NCBI GenBank assembly: GCA_018262815.1 | Contig: JADFDN010000016.1 | Coordinates: 1 to 37,406, forward strand | Direction: 5' to 3' | DNA: 37,406 nt | Source: Thiobacillus sp. | GTDB taxonomy: Bacteria; Pseudomonadota; Gammaproteobacteria; Burkholderiales; Thiobacillaceae | Shown here: positions 1 to 10,279 of the stretch, piece by piece | Position numbering within the stretch: the stretch's first letter is position 1 | Layout: each line of letters opens with the position of its first letter | Notes under the pieces: generated by a model | Databases searched by the model: none | What the model saw: the letters and a program-made list of their open reading frames with translations, nothing else | Told to the model about the DNA's origin: nothing | Program-made: the position numbers and the translations under genes

Positions 1-1661
1 AGGCCAACCCGCTGATCGTGGAAACGCTGGAAGCCCGCGGCGCCCTGCTCGCGCACGAGAAGCTCTTGCACAGTTATCCGCACTGCTGGCGCCACAAGAC
101 GCCGATCATCTTCCGCGCCACACGGCAGTGGTTCATCGGGATGGACGACAGAGAGCGGGAAGCGGGAAGCGGGAAGCGGAAAACCCTGCGTGAACAGGCG
201 ATGGCGGCGGTCGACGCCACGCAGTTCTTCCCCAGCTGGGGGCGCGCGCGGCTGGAGGCGATGATCAGGAACCGTCCCGACTGGTGCGTCTCGCGCCAGC
301 GCAACTGGGGCGTGCCGATGCCCTTCTTCACGCACAAGGAAACCGGCGAACTGCATCCGAAGACGCCTGAGCTGCTGGAAACCGTGGCAAAGCGCGTCGA
401 AGCGGCCGGCATCGAGGCCTGGTTCGCGCTCGACCCGGCCGAGCTGCTGGGCGAGGACGCCGCGCACTACGACAAGACCGGTCACACCCTCGACGTCTGG
501 TTCGACTCCGGTGTCACCCACGCCTGCGTGCTGAAGCGCCGGCCCGAACTTGCGCATCCTGCGGACCTGTATCTGGAAGGCTCGGACCAGCATCGCGGCT
601 GGTTCCAGTCGTCGCTTCTCACCGGCTGCGCCACCGACGGCCGCGCGCCTTACGACGCGCTGCTGACCCACGGCTTCGTGGTCGACGGCCGTGGCCACAA
701 GATGAGCAAGTCGAAAGGCAACGTGGTGTCGCCGCAGAAGGTGATGGACCAGTACGGCGCCGACATCCTGCGGCTGTGGGTGGCGACCACCGACTATTCC
801 GGCGAGCTCACCATCTCGGACGAAATCCTGAAGCGCGTGGTGGAAGGCTATCGCCGCATCCGCAACACGCTGAAATTCCTGCTCGCCAACCTGTCGGACT
901 TCGATCCCAAGGCGCATGCGCTGCCAGTGTCCGACTGGCTGGAAATCGACCGCTACGCGCTGGCAATGACGCGCCAGCTGCAGGGCGAACTGCAGGCGCA
1001 CTACGACGCCTACGAATTCCACTTCATCGTGCAGAAGCTGCAGGGCTTCTGCTCGGAAGACCTCGGGGGCTTCTATCTCGACATCCTGAAGGATCGCCTC
1101 TATACCAGCGGTGCCGACAGCCGCGCACGGCGCGCCGCGCAGAATGCGCTGCATCACCTGACGCACGCGCTCACCCGCTGGATGGCGCCGATCCTGTCGT
1201 TCACCGGCGAGGAAGTATGGACGCAGCTGGCAGGAGACGACTCGGTGTTCCTGCATACCTGGCACGAGCTGCCGGCGCAAGACAACGAGGTCGATCTACT
1301 GGAGCGCTGGACCCGCATCCGCGCGGTGCGCGCCGAGGTGCAGAAGGAACTCGAGACCGTGCGCGTCGCCGGCGGCATTGGCTCGTCGCTGCAGGCCGAC
1401 GTCACCCTGCACGCCAGTCCCGGTACAGAGGCGCTGCTGGCGCCGCTGGGCGACGACCTGCGCTTCGTGCTGATCACCTCGCAGGCGCGCGTGGTCGCGG
1501 CCGACGCCGACCGCGTGGAGGTTACCCCGAGCACCGCAAAGAAATGCGATCGCTGCTGGCACTACCGCGACGACGTCGATGCGCATGCCGAGCATCCCGG
1601 CCTGTGCGGACGCTGTGTGAGCAACCTGCATGGCGACGGCGAGGTGCGCAGCCATGCGTGA
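1..1661 (+). CDS. ileS: Isoleucyl-tRNA synthetase, C-terminal part (5' end lies outside the window)
   Basis: In-frame coding from the first bases ([15 protein letters not shown]); [43 protein letters not shown] signature, C-terminal zinc motif [25 protein letters not shown]. Confidence 0.97.
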   Translation, partial: ANPLIVETLEARGALLAHEKLLHSYPHCWRHKTPIIFRATRQWFIGMDDREREAGSGKRKTLREQAMAAVDATQFFPSWGRARLEAMIRNRPDWCVSRQRNWGVPMPFFTHKETGELHPKTPELLETVAKRVEAAGIEAWFALDPAELLGEDAAHYDKTGHTLDVWFDSGVTHACVLKRRPELAHPADLYLEGSDQHRGWFQSSLLTGCATDGRAPYDALLTHGFVVDGRGHKMSKSKGNVVSPQKVMDQYGADILRLWVATTDYSGELTISDEILKRVVEGYRRIRNTLKFLLANLSDFDPKAHALPVSDWLEIDRYALAMTRQLQGELQAHYDAYEFHFIVQKLQGFCSEDLGGFYLDILKDRLYTSGADSRARRAAQNALHHLTHALTRWMAPILSFTGEEVWTQLAGDDSVFLHTWHELPAQDNEVDLLERWTRIRAVRAEVQKELETVRVAGGIGSSLQADVTLHASPGTEALLAPLGDDLRFVLITSQARVVAADADRVEVTPSTAKKCDRCWHYRDDVDAHAEHPGLCGRCVSNLHGDGEVRSHA

Positions 1662-2151
1662 GTTTCTGAACCCTGCCATGCGCAAGTGGCTGGGCCTCGC
1701 GCTCGCCGTCATCGTGGCCGACCACCTGACCAAATGGTGGGTGTCGGCCAACCTCGACTACCAGGAGTTCATCCCGGTGTTGCCCTTCTTCTCACTGGTT
1801 CGCGTGCACAACACCGGCGCGGCGTTCAGCTTCCTCGCCGACGCCGGCGGCTGGCAGCGCTGGTTCTTCATCGCAGTCGGCATCGTCGCCACCGTGATCA
1901 TCGTGCGCCTCCTGAAGCGCCATGCGACCGAAGCGCGCCTGGCGTTTTCGCTGGCGCTGGTGCTCGGCGGCGCGCTCGGCAACGTCATCGATCGCGTGGT
2001 GCTGGGCCATGTGGTGGACTTCCTGTATTTCCACTACAAGAGCTTCGCCTGGCCGGCCTTCAACGTGGCGGACTCCGCCATCACCGTCGGCGCCGCGCTT
2101 CTGATCTGGGACAGCCTCAGAAGCAAGCCAGCTGCGCAGAAAAGCTCATGA
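1654..2151 (+). CDS. lspA: Lipoprotein signal peptidase (signal peptidase II)
   Basis: [37 protein letters not shown] motifs; ATG overlaps the ileS stop (ATGCGTGA). Start could also be 1678. Confidence 0.96.
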   Translation: MREFLNPAMRKWLGLALAVIVADHLTKWWVSANLDYQEFIPVLPFFSLVRVHNTGAAFSFLADAGGWQRWFFIAVGIVATVIIVRLLKRHATEARLAFSLALVLGGALGNVIDRVVLGHVVDFLYFHYKSFAWPAFNVADSAITVGAALLIWDSLRSKPAAQKSS

Positions 2152-2585
2152 ATGCACGCACTGTCGCCGCGGGCGACACCCTGCTGCTGCGCTATGCGCT
2201 GCGTCCGCGCGGCGGCGACGACCTTGTTTCCAATTTCGACGACGCCGAAGCGGACACCGTGACGCTCGGCGACGGCACGCTGGCGCCGATGCTGGAGCAA
2301 TGGCTGATCGATCTCGTACCCGGCGAACGCCACGTGTTTCTGCTCGAACCCTGGCAGGCCTTCGGCGACAGCCAGCCCGAGCTGATTCAGACGCTGCCGA
2401 AAACCGATCTTCCGGCCGACATGGAATTCGAGGTCGATCAACTGGTCGAATTCTCCATGCCCAACGGCCAGACCCTGGCCGGACGCATCCTGGAAATCGG
2501 CGAAGAGACGGTGAAGGTCGACTTCAACCACCCGCTCGCCGACCTGTTCATCGAATTCGAAGTGGAAATCGAACGCATCCTGTGA
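2148..2585 (+). CDS. fkpB: FKBP-type peptidyl-prolyl cis-trans isomerase (SlpA/FkpB-like)
   Basis: [19 protein letters not shown]...[33 protein letters not shown]; position between lspA and ispH; 4-nt overlap with lspA. Confidence 0.9.
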   Translation: MNARTVAAGDTLLLRYALRPRGGDDLVSNFDDAEADTVTLGDGTLAPMLEQWLIDLVPGERHVFLLEPWQAFGDSQPELIQTLPKTDLPADMEFEVDQLVEFSMPNGQTLAGRILEIGEETVKVDFNHPLADLFIEFEVEIERIL

Positions 2586-2599
2586 CCCCGGAACCTCCC

Positions 2600-3529
2600 A
2601 TGACGCCCACCATTCTTCTCGCCAATCCGCGCGGCTTCTGTGCCGGCGTCGACCGCGCCATCGCCATCGTCGAGCGCGCGCTGGAAAAATTCGGCGCGCC
2701 GATCTACGTGCGCCACGAAGTCGTCCACAACACCTTCGTCGTCAACAACCTCAAGGCCAAGGGCGCGATCTTCGTCGAGGAACTCGACGAAGTCCCCGCC
2801 GGCGCCACCGTCATCTTCAGCGCCCACGGCGTGTCGCAGGCGGTGCGTGCCGAAGCCGAGGCGCGCGGGCTCAACGTGTTCGACGCCACCTGCCCGCTCG
2901 TCACCAAGGTGCACGTCGAAGTCAGCAAGATGCGCGACAGGGGATTCGAGATCGTGATGATCGGTCACAAGGGCCACCCCGAAGTCGAGGGCACCCTGGG
3001 CCAGTCGAAAGGCGGCATGTATCTGGTCGAAACGCCGGAAGACGTCGCCCGGCTGCAGGTGGCCGATCCCGACAAGCTTGCCTACGTCACCCAGACCACG
3101 CTGTCGGTCGACGACGCGGCACGCGTGGTCGACGCGCTGCGCGCGCGTTTCCCGAACATCAGCGGCCCGAAGAAGGACGACATCTGCTACGCCACGCAGA
3201 ACCGGCAGGATGCGGTCAAGAAACTGGCCGGCGAATGCGACGTGATCCTGGTGGTCGGTTCCCACAACAGCTCCAATTCCAACCGTCTGCGCGAGGTAGC
3301 CGAAAAGCTCGGCGTACCCGCCTTCCTGGTCGATTCTGAAGACGACATCCAGGCCGGATGGCTGGATGGCAAAATGCATGTCGGCATCACAGCCGGCGCA
3401 TCGGCCCCCGAAATCCTGGTCCAGCAGGTCATCGACCGCATGAAGCAACTTGGCGCCACCCGGGTCTCTCCGCTCGAAGGCTTGCAGGAAACCGTCAATT
3501 TCCCCCTGCCCAAGGGGCTGGGAGCCTGA
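2600..3529 (+). CDS. ispH: 4-hydroxy-3-methylbut-2-enyl diphosphate reductase
   Basis: [46 protein letters not shown], conserved Cys residues, [10 protein letters not shown]. Confidence 0.97.
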   Translation: MTPTILLANPRGFCAGVDRAIAIVERALEKFGAPIYVRHEVVHNTFVVNNLKAKGAIFVEELDEVPAGATVIFSAHGVSQAVRAEAEARGLNVFDATCPLVTKVHVEVSKMRDRGFEIVMIGHKGHPEVEGTLGQSKGGMYLVETPEDVARLQVADPDKLAYVTQTTLSVDDAARVVDALRARFPNISGPKKDDICYATQNRQDAVKKLAGECDVILVVGSHNSSNSNRLREVAEKLGVPAFLVDSEDDIQAGWLDGKMHVGITAGASAPEILVQQVIDRMKQLGATRVSPLEGLQETVNFPLPKGLGA

Positions 3530-3565
3530 TCCGGCATTCCGCGGCAGGCTGGTAGACGAACTGGA

Positions 3566-4123
3566 TCATGAACATGATGAGGCTGCGGCCTTGTTGATGC
3601 GCGGCCGTCCCGTGATGCTGATCACGACCTGACGCGCGCCCCCTGCGCTGCCGTCCGGCGGGCACAGCGTAATGGTGCCCGCCTGAAATGCCCCCGAGGT
3701 TTTCTTGGTCAGCCCGAGCGGCGTATACGAAACGTACGCTGCCACCGGGGCATTGCCCGTCATGACGAATCCCGCATCCAGCGCCTGACCCCGTCGCAGC
3801 ATGTCTTCGGCGTCATCCAGACTCGCATTGTTGTTCGCATCCTCGAATACGATCCAGCCCTGCTGCCAGTCGCCGCTGTCGGCGCAACTCTCGCCCGACG
3901 AGGATTTGCACACCACGACACGCCCGTTGCGCTTGATCGCCTCGCTGCGCGCAAAGTGCAATGCACCCAGAAAGGTGTTCGCCTGGCTAGTCAGACGCTG
4001 GCTGGTCAGCATGTTGCTGTAAGCCGGAATGGCCACAGTCACCAGAATCGCCAGGACCGACATGGCAACCAGCAGCTCGATTAGCGTAAAGCCCCGCTTG
4101 AAGGCACGCGTTTGATCGTTCAT
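3566..4123 (-). CDS. GspH/FimT-family pseudopilin (second copy, own long leader)
   Basis: [30 protein letters not shown] prepilin cleavage/methylation motif; FARSEAIKRNGRVVVCKS..W..GWIVFED GspH domain. Confidence 0.9.
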   Translation of the reverse strand: MNDQTRAFKRGFTLIELLVAMSVLAILVTVAIPAYSNMLTSQRLTSQANTFLGALHFARSEAIKRNGRVVVCKSSSGESCADSGDWQQGWIVFEDANNNASLDDAEDMLRRGQALDAGFVMTGNAPVAAYVSYTPLGLTKKTSGAFQAGTITLCPPDGSAGGARQVVISITGRPRINKAAASSCS

Positions 4124-4476
4124 GATCCCCCTCCCCTTTCAGCAGACACCGCGTGCCGCTGTGCAGGCTCATTCGCTGAACGAGGATGCACACGCTCGAT
4201 CCGCTCCCCTGCCCGAAAACAGGGGATGGATCGCTTACACGCCTAGGGTCTCCGCACGCGAACTGGGTAGGATCTCGCTCGAATCGCGTCAATCTTGTTG
4301 TTTTGAACTCTCCCGATCGGCATCACCCGCCTGCCTGCACGGTAAATGCCGAATGCGGCCGCAAAGCCGCCTTGACCACTATAGCAACAAAACGCGTGAA
4401 AGATGAGCCGCCGGTCCACACCTGCGTCAAGCTGAGCGCAGTGAAGGAGCGGGTATCGTGCCGGCCGTGCGCCCAC

Positions 4477-4503
4477 AAAAAAGCCGACCTGTGAAGGTCG
4501 GCT
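4477..4503 (-). terminator. Rho-independent terminator downstream of pilE
   Basis: 8-bp stem AGCCGACC (4482-4489) / GGTCGGCT (4496-4503), 6-nt loop, followed on the - strand by a T6 tract (AAAAAA at 4477-4482 on +). Confidence 0.85.
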
Positions 4504-4530
4504 GTTCCAATCATGCTGCGTGGCATAAAG

Positions 4531-4947
4531 CTACCAGCAGTCGGCCCCGTCCGCGCCCGTCGCACCCGTCTGGTCCACCGTTAGCGTGCCGCAGTCGTCG
4601 GCGGTCTGCCCACCGGTGGGAACCGCCTGCACCGCATAGGCCGTAGCCGTGGGTTCCACCGAAAAACTGACATTGTATTTTGCGGTGCCCGTCTTGGGCG
4701 ACTGATCGGAAGGTACATCCGCCCCCTCGTAGGTGTTGTTGGAGGTGAAATAGCGCTCCATGAACTGCGCCGTCTCCATCAGGATGGCCTGGGCATCGGC
4801 ACGGCTCGCCCTGAGCACGTATTGCTGATAGGCCGGGAGCGCGATCGAGGCCAGGATGCCGATGATCGCCACGGTAACCATCAGCTCGATCAGGGTGAAG
4901 CCGCGGACAGGCGCTCCCCTGCGGGGGGTAGGGTTCAGGGTTTTCAT
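4531..4947 (-). CDS. pilE: Type IV pilin/minor pilin, PilE-like
   Basis: [40 protein letters not shown]-terminal Cys pair (DDCG...ADCW); last gene of the pil operon. Confidence 0.88.
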   Translation of the reverse strand: MKTLNPTPRRGAPVRGFTLIELMVTVAIIGILASIALPAYQQYVLRASRADAQAILMETAQFMERYFTSNNTYEGADVPSDQSPKTGTAKYNVSFSVEPTATAYAVQAVPTGGQTADDCGTLTVDQTGATGADGADCW

Positions 4948-7900
4948 TGACGCAGCTCTCGCCAGTTGACGCGACCAACCTCGCTCGCCTTACCCGCCCC
5001 CCCGGTGGGGTCGATGGGGGGCTCGTCAGGCTCGTCAGGATCGTCAGGAACGGTAGTGTCCCCAACGACGCCACCAACATCCACGCCGGTGGATGTGCCA
5101 GACCCTGGGTCGCTGGTGCCGCCACCAGAGCCCGTGCCGCCGCCGTCGGAAGTGCCGTCGCCCCCCGTCGACCCGCCACCGCCGACGGCGAAGATACCAT
5201 CCGCCGGATCCGCCGAACCGGAGGCGGGGTCAGCAGGAACCGCGTCGCTCTCGCCGTGGTCCTCGGGCGGCGCTTGGGTCCAGCCGGAACTCGCCATGCA
5301 CTTGTCGTTCGGGTGGTGCCAAAAGATCGAATACTCGGCCATCAACTTGCTGGGCATGCTGCCCGCCTTCAGCCTATATCCCAGGTCTGGGCGACCCGTC
5401 ACGTTCAGCCGAATGTCGCTGTCGGTAACACTGGCACGAACGATCTGGACGAGGAGCGCGCCGTCGCGCCGCTCGCTGTTCGGCCCGTAGGTCTCGTTCC
5501 GGACCGCGCAGGTATAAGAAGTAGGATGCAGGCCAGCACGCACATCGCCGGCGCCGCCCGGCCAAACCTTCGACTTGAACGCGTCCAGCGGCAGGCTGAT
5601 CTCGAGCGATCCGATCGTCCCCAGAGTATAGGTCGGAAGCGCGGCCGCCGAGATGCTTGCCTCCGTCTGGTAAGTCGTCACGAGCACAGGTGCGGCGCCG
5701 CCGATGGAAATCTTGGCCGCCGGCGAATACCCTTGGTTTGACACCAGCACCTTGAAGCCGAGCGCGGTATCGATCGTCGTCACCGTGGTCGTCTTGCGAT
5801 CGTATCTCGCATCCGTCTGAACTCGGGTAATTACCGTCGTCGTAGCCGTCGGATAGGTGACCGACGTCGTGGTCCCACTCGTTCTACCAGAGTAAGACGT
5901 GCGCGTGACCGTCGTGGCGCCCACGGTGCCGAGATTGAACTTCGATTGGCTGGCGTTGAGCATGTTCACGCCAGTCTTGTCATAAATGTCGTCGTACTCG
6001 TGCATGTGATAATACTCGAGGCCGCTCGGGTTGGACCCGCTGATCATGCGGCCCGCGCTGGCCCCAGTCAGCTGATTGCAGAACCCGGCACTGCCCGAAC
6101 TTGCGGTGTAGCAATAGAGATCGAAATCGAAGTGGCCGCCGGACACGCCGCGCTCGCCGTCAGAAACCGGTGGCGCGGGTGGCTCGCCGTTCTTATCGTA
6201 GGACGCTTGATAGACGTACACCCCAGTGGTGGAAAGCCGGATCAGCTGAGAACGGACGCCGCCCCCCATGTAGCGCCCGGCCACAGCGATTCGCGTGCCG
6301 GCGACGTCGACGCCGTCGTCCGAGTCGAACGCACGGTCGCCATTCAAATCGAAGTAGGCGCTGCCGTTGTCGCCCCCCGTCAGCGCATTGAGCTGCATCC
6401 ACCAGTTTGCGCCCGGCGGCGTGGCCGTCGGCGAAATCGTCGGGTTCGTGCTCATGAACACGAACACCGAGTCGGTAACGTTGGCGCCGTCGCCGACCAC
6501 GCGTTCGCCCCCGACCGGCAGCGGTGTCCGCCAGCCTTTGTGCCCGCCGGTGCCCCAGTTGGGCGCATGGTTAGTGGCCGTCCGTACCCGCACGGAAGGC
6601 GACACGCCGGTGTATTCCCGCTCGGTGAGAGTCTGCTCGAGCAAGTCGGTGTTCGATCCGGGTGTATCCCAGATGCCGTAGGCGTAGTGTATCGCCGTAT
6701 CAGTCTCGTCCGCATCGGTGAACATGCGACCCGTCACGAAGGTCACCATGAAGCCGACGTCAGGATGCGACTTGATCCCCGGCGCCATGGTGATGGCCTG
6801 TGCCGGAGAGGTCGTGTGCAGCAGGGTCGCGGTATTCGCCGACAGATCGAATTTCCATAGGTTGCCGTCGATGTCGCCGGCGTACGCGTAGTCGATCTGG
6901 CCATCCACGTCGGCGTCGACGACGGTCGGCGACGACAGCCCGTTGGGGCTGCCGGCGGAACCGGAGCCGGTGTCGATTTCCGCTATCAGCTCGCCGGTCG
7001 CCGCGTTGATCACGAACAGCGAAGCGTGGCCGTTGCCCGTGTTGTTGTAGCCGTTGCCGACGATGGCCACCGGCGTCGCACCCAAGCTGGCTAGTACAGG
7101 CTGCCCGTAGACATACCCAAGGTTGGCATACCCGCCGGTTGCAGGCGTGATTTCCCACAGCACCTTCGAGGCCGCGTCGGCTTCGTCGGTTGCAGCCGCA
7201 TTGGTCACGTCCAGCCCGAACAGGCCCTTGCCGCCCGCCCCCAGCGCGCCGACGAGATACGTGGTGGTGCCGAACTTGCGGACGTCCATCCGCCCGTCGA
7301 CGAAATATTTGTGGATGTAGGGGTTCGACTTCAGGTTGCCGAGCCTGGAAAGCAGCATCGAGGGTACATAAGCAAAACGCTCAGCGCCGCTCGCGGCATC
7401 GATCGCATGCAGCATGCCGTCGTTGGCGCCGACGAATACTGTCTTGGTGGTGCCGTCATTCCAGTAGACCGGCGTCGAATGAATGATGTCGCCGAGCACG
7501 GTTGCACGCGCCCGGTACTTGACTCCATCCGGATCCTCGTTGCTGCGGTCACCCCGGATGTAGTTGAGCACGGGCGAACTGGTCAAGGCGGCCGAAGCGG
7601 AATCGAGCTCCGTCTTCTGGCTGGTCGAGAGGCTCCCCCAGGTGAACGGGACACCCTCCCCATCGGTCATGGTGACGATGAAGCGGCCGGTCGGATTCCA
7701 GGCACCGGATGATACGTTCTGCTCGTCGATTTTTGCGGCTGCACCGCCCGACCACTCGTCCAACGGGTTGATCGCGCCAGTCGGCTCGATGGGGTAAGCA
7801 TGCAGGTTGCCGCTCCAGTCGTGCGAGCTGTAGTCGATCGCATATATCTTCTCGGTTCCGGAGGTGACGATATAGGCGCTGACATCGGGCATCCCGACAT

Positions 7901-8024
7901 AGCCAACCGGTTGGACGTCAGGGTCGAAAATCGGGGCGGCCTTCGCGACTCCTAGCCCCAACGCTATGAGTAAGCACGCCAGCGCCGCGCGGCTTTTCAG
8001 GTGTACATTCACGTAAGCATTCAT
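4944..8024 (-). CDS. pilY1: PilY1-type pilus tip/biogenesis protein (start may be 8036)
   Basis: Signal peptide; [30 protein letters not shown] beta-propeller motif; calcium-loop-like [28 protein letters not shown]-terminal GRVNWREL. Confidence 0.93.
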   Translation of the reverse strand: MNAYVNVHLKSRAALACLLIALGLGVAKAAPIFDPDVQPVGYVGMPDVSAYIVTSGTEKIYAIDYSSHDWSGNLHAYPIEPTGAINPLDEWSGGAAAKIDEQNVSSGAWNPTGRFIVTMTDGEGVPFTWGSLSTSQKTELDSASAALTSSPVLNYIRGDRSNEDPDGVKYRARATVLGDIIHSTPVYWNDGTTKTVFVGANDGMLHAIDAASGAERFAYVPSMLLSRLGNLKSNPYIHKYFVDGRMDVRKFGTTTYLVGALGAGGKGLFGLDVTNAAATDEADAASKVLWEITPATGGYANLGYVYGQPVLASLGATPVAIVGNGYNNTGNGHASLFVINAATGELIAEIDTGSGSAGSPNGLSSPTVVDADVDGQIDYAYAGDIDGNLWKFDLSANTATLLHTTSPAQAITMAPGIKSHPDVGFMVTFVTGRMFTDADETDTAIHYAYGIWDTPGSNTDLLEQTLTEREYTGVSPSVRVRTATNHAPNWGTGGHKGWRTPLPVGGERVVGDGANVTDSVFVFMSTNPTISPTATPPGANWWMQLNALTGGDNGSAYFDLNGDRAFDSDDGVDVAGTRIAVAGRYMGGGVRSQLIRLSTTGVYVYQASYDKNGEPPAPPVSDGERGVSGGHFDFDLYCYTASSGSAGFCNQLTGASAGRMISGSNPSGLEYYHMHEYDDIYDKTGVNMLNASQSKFNLGTVGATTVTRTSYSGRTSGTTTSVTYPTATTTVITRVQTDARYDRKTTTVTTIDTALGFKVLVSNQGYSPAAKISIGGAAPVLVTTYQTEASISAAALPTYTLGTIGSLEISLPLDAFKSKVWPGGAGDVRAGLHPTSYTCAVRNETYGPNSERRDGALLVQIVRASVTDSDIRLNVTGRPDLGYRLKAGSMPSKLMAEYSIFWHHPNDKCMASSGWTQAPPEDHGESDAVPADPASGSADPADGIFAVGGGGSTGGDGTSDGGGTGSGGGTSDPGSGTSTGVDVGGVVGDTTVPDDPDEPDEPPIDPTGGAGKASEVGRVNWRELRQ

Positions 8025-8052
8025 GATGGTCTCCAATGCATCGAACTCGGAA

Positions 8053-8619
8053 TCAAGGACAGAGGCCCGGCTGGGCCCGAACCATGGTCTGCACGAACAC
8101 GGTGGAGTTGTCCTGCCCCTGGGCGCGGGCGGTAATGCGGTACAACACCTTGTCGCACGGTGAGGTATTAATCGGGGTGTTCACAATCTCCACGATGTAG
8201 CGGGGTGCGGCCGATACGCCGTCGATGACGGTCGTGCCCTCGCGGGACGAACCGGCGCTCCAGATCGCGTCGTTTTGCCATCGCGGCGCAGCGCCTGCAA
8301 CGGGCTTGTTGCAGTAACCGCCGGTGCAATCTGCTTTGAAAAGCGAAGGCGTGAACGGATCGAAAGGCGCGGCTGCAGCGACGCCGGCAGCGAGGTCACC
8401 CGTGATGCTGATCTCGGCATCGCGCAATACCGCCTCGGCCGCCTGCAGCGCCACCTGCCGGTTGCGCGCATTGGCTGCCATGCGCTCTTCCAGCGTGGCG
8501 CTGCGCAAGGCCGAAATGACGATGATGGTCAGCACCACCATGAAGATCAATCCGGTGACGAGGGCGACGCCGGACTGCCGGGATTTCATGTTCAGGGAAG
8601 GGGTCATCATGTCGCTCAC
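8053..8619 (-). CDS. pilX: Minor pilin assembly protein PilX
   Basis: SRQSGVALVTGLIFMVVLTIIVISALRSATLEERMAANARNRQVALQAAEAVLRDAE (PilX N-terminal signature). Confidence 0.9.
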   Translation of the reverse strand: MSDMMTPSLNMKSRQSGVALVTGLIFMVVLTIIVISALRSATLEERMAANARNRQVALQAAEAVLRDAEISITGDLAAGVAAAAPFDPFTPSLFKADCTGGYCNKPVAGAAPRWQNDAIWSAGSSREGTTVIDGVSAAPRYIVEIVNTPINTSPCDKVLYRITARAQGQDNSTVFVQTMVRAQPGLCP

Positions 8620-9269
8620 CTGGCCTGGTTTCTGACGGTGAAGGTTGAGGTGTACGTCTGGCGCAGGAAACCGTCGCCGCCGGTCGCCGCATTGGCAGTG
8701 GGGCCGCGCACGGTGAGGGCGACGTTGACCGCAGCCACTTGGCCGAACTCGACAGCGGAGGGTGCTGCTTTATAGGATTCGATGACACCGTCCTTGTTGC
8801 TGTCGATGCCGTACGTGATCTGCATGTCTTCGATGTTGTCGGCGACCGGCTGGTCGTTGCAGGTGAGCTGCAAGCCACCAGTGACCTCAAAGGCGTAGGT
8901 CACCAAAGCGCCGGCAGCGACATTGGCACCGCTGCAATCCGGCTCGCCGCCCTCCTGCGCATCATATTGAACGGTCAGGGTATCGGGGGTGTCATTGGTG
9001 CCATCCAGCGCCGTGCCTGCGAAGGCAACATCAGCATCAGTGCGATAGCCGGCCTGGCGTATCGCCGACCCCAGGATTTCCATCGCGTGGCGCCCGCTTT
9101 CTTGCATGCGCGAGACATCGTTGTGGGTCCGGTTGGCCTGGGTGCTGCCGATAAAGAAATAGCCGAGCGCCATCAGTACGATCAGGCCGATGGTCATGCC
9201 GATCATCAGCTCGACCAGACCCATGCCACGCTGCGGCTCGGTAAGGGAAGGATTGAAACCGGGTTTCAT
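8616..9269 (-). CDS. pilW: Minor pilin assembly protein PilW
   Basis: QRGMGLVELMIGMTIGLIVLMALGYFFIGSTQANR...MQESGRHAMEILGSAIRQAGYR; 4-nt overlap with pilX. Confidence 0.92.
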   Translation of the reverse strand: MKPGFNPSLTEPQRGMGLVELMIGMTIGLIVLMALGYFFIGSTQANRTHNDVSRMQESGRHAMEILGSAIRQAGYRTDADVAFAGTALDGTNDTPDTLTVQYDAQEGGEPDCSGANVAAGALVTYAFEVTGGLQLTCNDQPVADNIEDMQITYGIDSNKDGVIESYKAAPSAVEFGQVAAVNVALTVRGPTANAATGGDGFLRQTYTSTFTVRNQAR

Positions 9270-9712
9270 AGACGGGTCTCCACCACGAACGTTCCACTGC
9301 CATCCACGACGGCATCCCCCTCCAGGCGCGATGAATCATCCCACCCCACGGTCACGGTCACCTTGTTGGCCGCCAGTGCCACCGATCCGGTACTGGCCGG
9401 CAGTGCCGCCGTCACAGCGGCGCACCACTGGGTAAGATCGGCTGTTGCAACGAGATTGACGGCCGGGATCGCATCGCACCCCGCAAGGGTATAGGCAGCG
9501 GGTGTAGCCTCCGCCGTCGTCCTGTTGGCGCGCATGCGGTCGATGATGTCGTTGGCCAGCCAGCTTGCCTGGGAGCGCGCCTGCGCGCCCTGGTTGACCT
9601 TGAGGCTGTTGGCGATGATGCCCGCGATCCCCAGCAGCCCCAGGCTGACGATCAGCAGGGTGATGAGGGCTTCGAGCATGCTGAATCCGCTTTGCTTGTG
9701 CATGATGTTCAT
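9266..9712 (-). CDS. pilV: Minor pilin PilV (start set at the MNIMHKQSG Met)
   Basis: KQSGFSMLEALITLLIVSLGLLGIAGIIANSLKVNQGAQARSQASWLANDIIDRMRANR. Confidence 0.9.
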   Translation of the reverse strand: MNIMHKQSGFSMLEALITLLIVSLGLLGIAGIIANSLKVNQGAQARSQASWLANDIIDRMRANRTTAEATPAAYTLAGCDAIPAVNLVATADLTQWCAAVTAALPASTGSVALAANKVTVTVGWDDSSRLEGDAVVDGSGTFVVETRL

Positions 9713-9714
9713 CG

Positions 9715-10173
9715 TTAGCTGCATGTTCCCGGTTTGGCGACGGATGCCCGGCCCGACACTTCGATTGCGATATCGCGTCCCGGCGCAATGCTGGTATCCG
9801 GATTGCACAGATTGAAGGTGGTGGCACCGGCCTGGCCGTTCGACTGGAAGGTGATCGTGGTCGCATCGCCGTCCAGGCTGCTCTCGCCTTCCAGCGCGGG
9901 GTGCACCCTGAGCACGTTGCCGCCGGCGTCGACGATCTCCCAGCCGCTTGCCCAGTCACCGTCGACAGCGTTCATGCTGACGGGTGCATTGCGCTTGACC
10001 GCCTCGGAACGGGCCAGACTGAGCGAGGCCAGAAAGTCGTTGGCCTGCGCCGTCATCCGCGAGTTCACCACAAAAGCCTGGTAATTCGGTATCGCAACCG
10101 TCACCAGGATGGCCAGCACGGCAACCGTGACCATCAATTCAATCAGCGTGAATCCAGATATTCTGTTTTTCAT
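9715..10173 (-). CDS. fimT: FimT/GspH-family pseudopilin (first gene of pil operon)
   Basis: [61 protein letters not shown]. Confidence 0.9.
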   Translation of the reverse strand: MKNRISGFTLIELMVTVAVLAILVTVAIPNYQAFVVNSRMTAQANDFLASLSLARSEAVKRNAPVSMNAVDGDWASGWEIVDAGGNVLRVHPALEGESSLDGDATTITFQSNGQAGATTFNLCNPDTSIAPGRDIAIEVSGRASVAKPGTCS

Positions 10174-10279
10174 CTTCCACCTATCCTGATTGCACCTTAA
10201 CCGGCCCTCAAAGCCGGCGCCACCCTCCACGGACCAATGGCCGCTTTGCTAGAATGAGCGGCGAATTTAGGCTATCTCA

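Noticed and set aside
2438-3448. 336-aa - strand ORF
   Set aside because: Antisense to ispH and fkpB; no motif.
5946-6860. 304-aa + strand ORF
   Set aside because: Antisense to pilY1, no recognisable domain.
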